Part shown: positions 33,261 through 39,713 of the stretch, one piece after another
Layout: each line of letters starts with the position of its first letter
How positions within the stretch are numbered: the stretch's first letter is position 1
NCBI RefSeq assembly: GCF_965204195.1
Contig: NZ_OZ241975.1
Coordinates: forward strand, 744,001-808,000
Direction: 5' to 3'
Length of the DNA stretch: 64,000 nt
Source: Poriferisodalis sp965204195
Lineage (GTDB): Bacteria; Actinomycetota; Acidimicrobiia; Acidimicrobiales; Poriferisodalaceae
The notes under the pieces: model-generated
Seen by the model: the letters and a program-made list of their open reading frames with translations, nothing else
The model's database searches: none
Told to the model about the DNA's origin: nothing
Program-made: the position numbers and the translations under genes

Positions 33261-34609
33261 GAGGCCACGCGCTCATCTGCGGGCGTGCCGTCGGGGTCAT
33301 CGTCGATCTCGGGCACATCGAGCATCCGATAGAGCGCCGCCTGATCGGCGCTCGGCACCGCGCCGAAGCGGCCCTGAAGGTAGGCACGCTCGAGGTTGAG
33401 CGACTTGCGGACCCGTTCGCCTTCGAAGTCTGCGAGCGCGTACAGCGTGGTTGCCCCGCCAGCGTCCTTGTCGGTCAGCCAGACCTCGTCGCGGTTGAGC
33501 GTGCCGAGCAGCGACGTGTCGTGGGTGGTGAAGATGAGCTGCGCGCCCAACGGGTTGGTCACTGGGTCTCGGAAGGCTTCCAGTACGCGCTTGGTGATAC
33601 GTGGATGCAGGCTGGCGTCGAGCTCGTCGACGAGGAGTGTTCCGCCGAAGCGCAGCTGCCACAGAACGGCACCGAGAGTTTCGAACCAGCGCTGCGTGCC
33701 CTGCGATTCTTCTCCGAGGCCGAACTCGGCGGTGCTGTCGCCTGAGCGATGCCGAAAGCGCAACTGGCGTCCGCTGGCACCCTCAGCTGTGTTGTGCCGT
33801 GACTGATGCCATGTCGCCGCGCAGATGGATGGGTCAGCGAGTTGCATCAGGTGCAATGCGGTCGCCTGGAGGTTGGGATCACGTTGCGGTGGCTCAGGAT
33901 CAGGCTGGCCCGCCTCGGATGGCCACATGGCCTCCCGCTGGTCGGCTTGGACTCCGATCTCATAGTCGTCACCGAAGAGGTCTGTCGCGGAATATCCCAA
34001 TAGGGCAAGCTGGCGACCTTTGACATCAGCCGCCAGAGTCCCGGCATTGATCCTGTGAATTGCGCCGCATGCGGCTCGGAAGTCAGCGGCACCCAGTCTC
34101 CAGCCAGCCGAGAGCACGAGCGTGGTCGGCGTCAGCAGTTCGCGGATGCCGCGCACACGCTCGGTGCCACGCCGAAACGTCGTCGCCATGTCCTCGCGTT
34201 CGAAGATGCGGCGGCGGCGACGTTCCGGAAAGCTGTACAAGGCCTCGAACTCCACCCGGTCATCGCCGACGGCCAGGTGGTACTGGTAGCGCACACCCTC
34301 CGCCAGCACATCGATACGGAACTCCGAGGGCAAATCGGGGCCTTGCCCGTATCGGTGCGCATCCCGCGGCACGCCCGGGCCCCACTCCCACCAGACACGC
34401 CCGATTGAGTCGACCAGCCACGCAATGGCAGACAGAACGTTCGACTTCCCAGACGCGTTGGCGCCGTAGATCCCTGCGGTCGTCAAGACGTGCCTGCCGA
34501 GCCGCTCACACCAGCGTGCCCCAGGCCGATCCTCGTCAATGGCGATCATCGAGAGTTCGACTGGCTCCAAGATGGAACGGTGATTGGAAACCTCAACATT
34601 GATGAGCAC
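33257..34609 (-). CDS. RloA/AbiLi-like AAA ATPase (OLD/ABC-type)
   Basis: A 450-aa ATPase. LINVEVSNHRSI is the N-terminal strand of the SMC/OLD-like head, GANASGKS (about 49-56) is Walker A, LGEESQGTQRWFETLG is signature-like, LLVDELDASLHP is Walker B and LIFTTHDTSLLG holds the switch histidine. I start at GTG 34609 because AAGGAG stands six bases before it; frames reaching 34804 would cross the promoter region. With RloB it forms a two-gene defence operon. In such systems the ATPase is thought to sense infection and license the nuclease. Confidence 0.8.
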   Translation of the reverse strand: MLINVEVSNHRSILEPVELSMIAIDEDRPGARWCERLGRHVLTTAGIYGANASGKSNVLSAIAWLVDSIGRVWWEWGPGVPRDAHRYGQGPDLPSEFRIDVLAEGVRYQYHLAVGDDRVEFEALYSFPERRRRRIFEREDMATTFRRGTERVRGIRELLTPTTLVLSAGWRLGAADFRAACGAIHRINAGTLAADVKGRQLALLGYSATDLFGDDYEIGVQADQREAMWPSEAGQPDPEPPQRDPNLQATALHLMQLADPSICAATWHQSRHNTAEGASGRQLRFRHRSGDSTAEFGLGEESQGTQRWFETLGAVLWQLRFGGTLLVDELDASLHPRITKRVLEAFRDPVTNPLGAQLIFTTHDTSLLGTLNRDEVWLTDKDAGGATTLYALADFEGERVRKSLNLERAYLQGRFGAVPSADQAALYRMLDVPEIDDDPDGTPADERVAS

Positions 34610-34651
34610 GCCACGCTCCTTGCTGATTTCTGCATTCTCAAGTAGAAACCC

Positions 34652-34767
34652 GTCAGACAATTGCAGGATAACTGTCGAAATTGTCACTGACGAACGTCGC
34701 CGCAGAGGATTGGCGCGCTGCATTATCCCGGCGATGTTGTGGCCGCCGTGTATCGACAACGATTGTC
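34652..34767. promoter_or_regulatory. Inverted repeats in the divergent rloA/parD promoter region
   Basis: Between the divergent rloA-like and parD-like starts are two inverted repeats with the same half-site. GTCAGACAATT (34652-34662) faces AATTGTC-AC-TGAC (34679-34689), and GACAA (34755-34759) faces TTGTC (34763-34767). The shared GACAA/TTGTC core suggests operators for one regulator; the ParD-type ribbon-helix-helix protein encoded next door is the obvious candidate. Confidence 0.45.
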
Positions 34768-34802
34768 CACCTAGGCAGACTGGCGAGGTGCGCCAGAACA
34801 CC

Positions 34803-35039
34803 ATGAGCTTTGCGCTTCCCCCCTCGATGCGGAACTACATCGACGAGCGAGTGCGGGGTGGCGAGTACGGCAACACCAGCGAGTACCTGCGTGACCTCAT
34901 CCGGCGCGATCAGCAGGCCGAGCAAGCACGCCGCTTCCGCACGTTGATCGCTGACGGGCTCGAGTCGGGTGAGGGTCGTCCGCTCACGTCCAAGATCGTC
35001 GACGAACTCCGCTTCCAAGCGTTCGACCGAGCCGGGTGA
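34803..35039 (+). CDS. parD: ParD-type ribbon-helix-helix antitoxin
   Basis: A 78-aa antitoxin: FALPPSMRNYIDERVRGGEYGNTSEYLRDLIRRDQ is the ribbon-helix-helix domain of ParD proteins, followed by the helix and tail that bind ParE (LIADGLESGEGRP). ATG 34803 is taken as start; a GTG at 34788 would add five residues. The stop overlaps the toxin start in the sequence GTGA. Autoregulation is expected in this family. Confidence 0.85.
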   Translation: MSFALPPSMRNYIDERVRGGEYGNTSEYLRDLIRRDQQAEQARRFRTLIADGLESGEGRPLTSKIVDELRFQAFDRAG

Positions 35040-35362
35040 ACGACATCCGGCAGCGCCTACTGGGAGGTGCCGATTTGGTCGAACGAAGCGGGTACTGCCG
35101 GTCCGAGGGCAGCGAGATCGACGGTCTACGTTTCTTCGACGCTGCGATCGGGGCATCGCGAGACGTCGGGCGCACGCCTCGCGCAGGCACTCCGCGGATC
35201 GAAGAGATGGCAGGCATCGACGGCCTGCGGTCCCGCCGGCTGGGACGCCTTCCGTGCATCTGGTTCCGCTTCGAGCGGTGCGATCACGTAGATGTGGTTC
35301 GCCTCCTCGTCTATGCGCAAGATCTCGAAACGACCCTGGGCGACCTGAGCCAAGACCGTTGA
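35036..35362 (+). CDS. parE: ParE-family toxin
   Basis: A 108-aa RelE/ParE-fold protein. ADLVERSGYCRSEGSEIDGLRFFDAAI, TPRAGTPRIEEMAGIDGLRSRRLG and HVDVVRLLVYAQDLETTLGD follow the family order of N-terminal helices and C-terminal sheet; the last motif (R-L-L-x-x-A-x-DLE) is characteristic. The start GTG overlaps the antitoxin stop. ParE toxins usually poison DNA gyrase. An open frame on the opposite strand over this region is an antisense shadow. Bases 35363-35624 after it contain no gene; GCTAGCCGATATACGGTAC near 35585-35602 might be the promoter of the next gene. Confidence 0.75.
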   Translation: MNDIRQRLLGGADLVERSGYCRSEGSEIDGLRFFDAAIGASRDVGRTPRAGTPRIEEMAGIDGLRSRRLGRLPCIWFRFERCDHVDVVRLLVYAQDLETTLGDLSQDR

Positions 35363-35624
35363 GGCGCAAGCCGTTGCCACCAGCCGGCTGGACTCGATCA
35401 AACCGACCATAAGCCGCCGGAACCCCGCGGCGTATCCCCTCGATGCCATAGAACCTCGTCACGGCGCATGCCAACAGAACCCATCAACGGACCCGCGCGA
35501 AACAGTGAGGATGCGTGTGGGGAGCGGGCAGTTTCTGGTAGTAGGCGTCGGCTCATGCACCGGCAGTCTCATGACATGATGAGCTAGCCGATATACGGTA
35601 CGCCGAGACGACGGGGAGGATTCC

Positions 35625-37637
35625 GTGGCTCACACTTCCTCGGATTCCGAGCCGACGCTGACAGATTCGGCAAGATTGCCAGCTGCACGCCTGCGCAGGC
35701 TGTCGACATGGACCATTGTGCTGCTCGTAATTGGCGCCATGTGGAGCTTCGGCCGCTCTGCAGCACACCTCGGTCGCGCCCAATGGTTTCGTGATTACTG
35801 GGCTGGCCTGGATCCTGATTTATCCATGCTGGATTCGGCAGAGAGAATTCTGAACCTCGGCCGTGTCCTGACATTCGTCTCATGGCTCTCCGGGTCCATT
35901 CTGCTGGCGGTTTGGTCACGTCGCGCAACCAAGAATCTGCGATCTTGGGGACAAACAACCACATGGGGGCCGGGATGGGCCGCGTGGGGTTGGTTCGCCC
36001 CAATAATGTGGTTCTTCGTTCCATATCTCGTCGTACGAGCCGCCTTTCGACAAGCTCCGCAAGATTTGCCCCGGAAGCGGAGTCAGAAGTCCCTCAGCAT
36101 CATGTGGACTGTCTGCTTCTTTGGATTTTGGATCGCGTTGGCAGCACTCAGCTTGGCAGAGCAATGGTGGCCAAGCCCCTACGTGCCTGACTGGACTGTC
36201 GCAGAGGTCGAATCCGCTATTCGTAGCGACGCATTGAGTGCCGCAGGCGCGCTCCTGCTTTGTGTAATTTCAGTGCTGACGTTCGTAGTAATTCGCGCCA
36301 TATCGAATATGCATGATCCGCGAAACCGTGAGCGTTCTTGGCACGGCGCGATACTCCAGCGACGACCACGCCTGTTGCGGCTAGCAAAACTGATCGGACT
36401 CGCATATCTCGGGCTTATTCTGGTCATGTTGCTTGTTTGGAGCATCATTACTGGGTTCAGCGGACTCGGCGACCGCGCGCCCAGTGCATCGGCAACGACA
36501 ACAGTTACTGAGGTAACAGCCGGGGGACCAACAAGCGCCAATCCCGATGCACCCCAAGACAACTCGTGGTCTGTAAGCGATTGCGTTGCAATCGCTCCTC
36601 ACGTTGACACGGTCAGAAAGGTGCAGTGCTCTTCCATGATTGCCGGTGGTGATGTGGTCGCAGTGGTAGCAGACATCGATCATTGCCCTCTGGTCGCTGA
36701 TCTGGGGCTTGAGATCGGAGCGGGCCGCTTTGCTTGTATTGACGACTGGAGCTACGAAGTGGAGGACGCTTGGCAAGTCGGCGCTTGTGTGACGTTTGAA
36801 GGTGATCTGGTCGAACCCGTTGACTGTGCGTCGGATCGGGTGAAGGGCCATGTCATCGCGATCACATCGGATCCGGACCAGTGCCCGGCGCCTACGGACT
36901 CCTATGTCCACTACGACGACGACAAAGTTGCATGCCTGAGCAACACCGAAGGCACCTCTGCACCTGCCGCGACTCGCGACGCTCCTGAGCAGTACGAGTT
37001 CAAAGAAGCAGAAGAGCGCGCGTACATTCGGTCACTGGACTGGGGGGCAAGAGCCCGTCTGAGGTACAGGATGCTCGCATTGGTTGGCGAGGATGTCATA
37101 GACGACTGGACTTACCAGGACTTCATGGAGGCCTTGACAGCTCGGCAGCCGGGGACTCGTGAGATGGCCTTGCAGTCCAAACTGGATGAGCAACTGATAC
37201 GGGAATTGTTCCAAGCTGCCCGCTTGTCGATGCAGCTGGGGGATACCAGCGGGTCCTTTGCGCCGTCGCAGCTTGGGAAGGTAACGGGCGCGGATGCGCA
37301 GGCTGTGTCGTCGCTAATCGAGAGCTTGGAGGCGCGCTCTGAGGGTCCTCAGCTCAATGGCCCGCAGATCAACTTGATTGATTCAGCCTACTTGCGATCC
37401 GTGTTGGATCAGCAGTTTCAGTTGCGTGTTGGCAGGAAAGCGTCGTCGCGGGAGCAGCAGTCGTTCGTGAACGAGATTCACGCGGCGCAGCGTGCTGGCT
37501 TGACTGGGGCGTCACTTGACCCGGTTGCTCGGGCTGGCGAGTTCGCTGAGCAGGTGGATCCATTTGGCGCTGCGGCGATGAAGCGGCTGAATGCGGCGCG
37601 CACGTTCCGTGAGGCGATGCAAGGGATGGGACAATGA
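35625..37637 (+). CDS. Lower-GC membrane fusion protein: DUF4328, cysteine-repeat domain and phage-like helical tail
   Basis: A 670-aa protein of three parts. Residues 1-280 hold six membrane segments (about 27-44, 80-98, 118-140, 158-178, 204-225, 255-277), with the W-rich WGPGWAAWGWFAPIMWFF typical of DUF4328. Residues 300-440 form two copies of a four-cysteine unit (C320, C335, C354, C371; C388, C401, C420, C437), similar in pattern to extracytoplasmic domains of actinobacterial lipoproteins. Residues 460-670 are helical; the end (VGRKASSREQQSFVNEIHA, DPFGAAAMKRLNAARTF) recalls a segment in actinophage tail or lysozyme-type proteins. Lower G+C and many A/T third positions suggest recent transfer. 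GTG start, GGGGAGGA ribosome site. Confidence 0.65.
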   Translation: MAHTSSDSEPTLTDSARLPAARLRRLSTWTIVLLVIGAMWSFGRSAAHLGRAQWFRDYWAGLDPDLSMLDSAERILNLGRVLTFVSWLSGSILLAVWSRRATKNLRSWGQTTTWGPGWAAWGWFAPIMWFFVPYLVVRAAFRQAPQDLPRKRSQKSLSIMWTVCFFGFWIALAALSLAEQWWPSPYVPDWTVAEVESAIRSDALSAAGALLLCVISVLTFVVIRAISNMHDPRNRERSWHGAILQRRPRLLRLAKLIGLAYLGLILVMLLVWSIITGFSGLGDRAPSASATTTVTEVTAGGPTSANPDAPQDNSWSVSDCVAIAPHVDTVRKVQCSSMIAGGDVVAVVADIDHCPLVADLGLEIGAGRFACIDDWSYEVEDAWQVGACVTFEGDLVEPVDCASDRVKGHVIAITSDPDQCPAPTDSYVHYDDDKVACLSNTEGTSAPAATRDAPEQYEFKEAEERAYIRSLDWGARARLRYRMLALVGEDVIDDWTYQDFMEALTARQPGTREMALQSKLDEQLIRELFQAARLSMQLGDTSGSFAPSQLGKVTGADAQAVSSLIESLEARSEGPQLNGPQINLIDSAYLRSVLDQQFQLRVGRKASSREQQSFVNEIHAAQRAGLTGASLDPVARAGEFAEQVDPFGAAAMKRLNAARTFREAMQGMGQ

Positions 37638-37735
37638 GCATTATCGAGCCGTCTGGCTTCAGCATGCCCATGGGCATCGAGCGCTGCACCGCTGCCCCTG
37701 TAATCGGAGGCGCTTGTAGCCCCAACTCCTGGTAG
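37634..37735 (+). CDS. Coupled short ORF, probable remnant of a phage-like gene (33 aa)
   Basis: ATG 37634 overlaps the stop of the fusion gene (ATGA) and opens a 33-codon frame beginning MSIIEPSGFSMPMGIERC and ending SPNSW. The tight coupling suggests it was translated after the fusion gene. Its beginning looks like the start of a longer structural protein that is cut off here; nothing recognisable continues downstream. It may be the left remnant of a deleted gene at the edge of the acquired segment. Confidence 0.4.
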   Translation: MSIIEPSGFSMPMGIERCTAAPVIGGACSPNSW

Positions 37736-37780
37736 GTCCCTGTGTGAGCCATCCGCAATGCCGGGGTGCTCCACTAGGCC

Positions 37781-37796
37781 AGTCACCTTCGTGACT
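37781..37796. terminator. Hairpin between convergent genes
   Basis: AGTCAC (37781-37786) and GTGACT (37791-37796) form a 6-bp stem with a CTTC loop, nine bases before the end of the convergent amidohydrolase. Likely a bidirectional terminator. Confidence 0.45.
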
Positions 37797-37805
37797 TCGG
37801 CGGGG

Positions 37806-38978
37806 TCAGATGTCGATGCGGTAGAGCTCGGCGGCGTTGAGGGACATGATTCGCTCGATGTCGGCGTGGGGGATGCCTTCTAGGGCCCGGGCGAGGTCGT
37901 GGTCGTCGCGGGGGTAGAGGCAGGTTGGGTGGGGGAAGTCGGTCTCGAACATCAGCGACTGCGCTCCCACGTACTCGAGGGTGGGGCGCACCGTTGAGCG
38001 CTCGAACCAGAAGCAGCCGTAGAACTGGCGGCGGAAGTAGTCCGAGGGCAGCATCGAGAGCTCCGCCAGCTCGTTCGGCGCTGTCTCAGCCATCTGGTGG
38101 TCGAGCACTTCCAGGAAGAACGGCAGCCAGCCGACTCCACTCTCGACAGAGACGAACTTCACGTCCGGGAAGCGCTCGGGCACGCCGGAGTAGATCATGT
38201 TGCCGACCACCCGGGCGTTGCCCATGAACAGGTTCGCCGAGCCCACCGCCAGCCTCCGCTCGGGCCCGAACGACGGCCACGGCGCCTTGCCGTAGTAGTC
38301 GAGGTTCCCCTTGGACGAGCCGATGTGGAAGTTGACCGGCATCGCAAGGTCTGAGCACACCTGCCACACCGGATCCCAGTGAGGCATCGCCATGTCGGGC
38401 AGCCCGGCCTCCTCAGGGTTGGAGCAGGTCACGATGCCGCGCAGGCCATTGGCGTGGCAGCGCTCGATCTCGCGCACGGCGGCATCGAGGTCCCACCACG
38501 GCAGAAGCGCCATGCCGAACACCCGCTGGCCGCTGGTTTCCTGGAACTCGGCGAGGGCGTCGTTGTAGATCTCGACCGAGATGAGCCGCAGCGCATCGTC
38601 AGGCGACTTCAGGAAGTTCTGGTTGCCGAAGCCGGCCACGTTCGGGTACATGATCTGCGCGTCGAGACCGAGCTCGTCGAGCATGGCGACCCGGGCCTCG
38701 GCGTCATAGCTGGCGCGGTGCACCATCTCGTTGTCGAAGTCGAAGAAGACCGTGCCGGTGACCTTCTGACCGTCGGGATCGACGACCGATGAGGCGATCG
38801 GCAGACCGATCGGGATGGAGTCATCGAACCACCAGCGGCGCTTGCCGTCGCGTTCGGCCATGCGCGGCACGCGGTCCCGGTACTTCGCGGGTGCCCGCGA
38901 CGTCCACAGGTCGTACGGCTCGGACCAGTGGCTGTCGGTATCGATGATCTTGAGGTCGTCGAGAATGGTGCCGCTCAT
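37806..38978 (-). CDS. Amidohydrolase 2 family metal-dependent hydrolase
   Basis: A 390-aa protein of the ACMSD-related amidohydrolase branch. IIDTDSHWSEP replaces the common DxHxH with D-x-D-x-H; NFHIGSS supplies the barrel histidine, and LMFETDFPHPTCLYP the final aspartate. This set is typical of the actinobacterial subfamily often annotated as putative decarboxylases or hydrolases. ATG 38978. It lies 25 bases after the DsbA-fold selenoprotein candidate and the tandem CoA-transferase, all on the minus strand, so the three are likely one operon. Confidence 0.85.
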   Translation of the reverse strand: MSGTILDDLKIIDTDSHWSEPYDLWTSRAPAKYRDRVPRMAERDGKRRWWFDDSIPIGLPIASSVVDPDGQKVTGTVFFDFDNEMVHRASYDAEARVAMLDELGLDAQIMYPNVAGFGNQNFLKSPDDALRLISVEIYNDALAEFQETSGQRVFGMALLPWWDLDAAVREIERCHANGLRGIVTCSNPEEAGLPDMAMPHWDPVWQVCSDLAMPVNFHIGSSKGNLDYYGKAPWPSFGPERRLAVGSANLFMGNARVVGNMIYSGVPERFPDVKFVSVESGVGWLPFFLEVLDHQMAETAPNELAELSMLPSDYFRRQFYGCFWFERSTVRPTLEYVGAQSLMFETDFPHPTCLYPRDDHDLARALEGIPHADIERIMSLNAAELYRIDI

Positions 38979-39003
38979 CGACCTAGAACCTCTGCAGGGA
39001 TCC

Positions 39004-39666
39004 TCAGCCGACGGCCGGCACGGTGACCGGGCGCTCGCCGAACTCGGGCCTCTCGGTGCGGGTCTTCTTCAGCTCCCAGAAGCCGTCGATGTCCATCATG
39101 GCCACCATGCCGTCCCACAGCTTCAGGGCGTCTTCACCCTTGGGTGCCCGCGTGATGACCGGGCCGAAGATGCCCACGCGCTCTCCGTCGCTGCGGTTGA
39201 GGGCGATGATCGGCGTGCCGACGTCGGTGCCCACGAGCGCCAAGCCTTCGTCCATGCGGGTGCGGATCTCGGCATCCCACTTCTCGTCCGTGGCAGCCTT
39301 GGCGTGTTCGGGGTCGATGCCCAGCGCCTCCAGCGCTTGCGCGATGTCGAAGTCTCGGTCGCCGTCGTGGTGGATGCGGCTGGCAAAGTCCCAGTAGACA
39401 CCGAATACGGCGTCATCGCCTTCGGCGGCCCGGATCGACTCCATCACCCGCAGCTGGCCGTGCGTTACCACGACGGCGTCGTAGTAGGGGCTGTCAGTCG
39501 GGGGCTCGTTCTTGAAGAGCAGGCTGATCGGCTGCCACTTCACCTTCAGGTTGCGTTCGGAAGCAACGTCATCGACGACCCACCTGGCCGTCACCCAGCA
39601 CCAAGGTCAGATGGGGTCTACCCAGAACTCGATCTCGGCGGCTTCGGTTCCCGTATCAGTTGCCAT
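39004..39666 (-). CDS. Candidate selenoprotein: DsbA-fold, mycothiol-dependent nitroreductase family (UPWC active site)
   Basis: Read straight through, this gene gives 220 aa of the DsbA-fold family of M. tuberculosis Rv2466c. The N-terminus (ATG 39666) reads IEFWVDPI, then TGA at 39609-39607, then PWCWVTARWVV. Family members have VDPxCPWCW, so the TGA stands exactly at the nucleophilic first cysteine (residue 20), with resolving C23 kept. The rest matches end to end: LFKNEPPTDSPYYDA, RIHHDGDRDFDI, VGTDVGTPIIAL, FGPVITRAPKGE, FWELKKTRTERPEF. A SECIS-like hairpin follows the TGA. Calling from the next ATG (39594) gives a 196-aa protein without active site. A TGC-to-TGA mutation or read error is the alternative; no Sec machinery lies in the window. 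Confidence 0.75.
39577..39609 (-). promoter_or_regulatory. Bacterial SECIS-like hairpin just downstream of the in-frame TGA
   Basis: On the mRNA strand, counting the U of UGA as 1, GACC (2-5) can pair with GGUC (30-33) and CUGG (12-15) with CCAG (23-26), leaving the apical loop GUGACGG. The inner stem covers 39595-39598 and 39584-39587, the loop 39588-39594. A short stem starting within or next to UGA, with G among the first loop bases, fits the known bacterial SECIS pattern, though the loop is slightly nearer to UGA than usual. Not computed with a folding program. Confidence 0.55.
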
Positions 39667-39713
39667 GCGGGCAATCTATCTGTGCAGCGCAGTCCCCATC
39701 AGGGGCGCCGCGG

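Noticed and set aside
35126..35449. Minus-strand frame containing RFEILRIDEEANHIYVIAPLE
   Set aside because: It reads naturally in part, but it is antisense to the ParE gene, which is fixed by its overlap with ParD and by family motifs.
39004..39594. The DsbA-fold gene as a simple 196-aa protein or as a pseudogene
   Set aside because: The 196-aa form lacks the active site, while the upstream frame encodes the exact missing N-terminus with a single TGA at the catalytic Cys. A pseudogene remains possible but does not explain the precise position and clean remainder.
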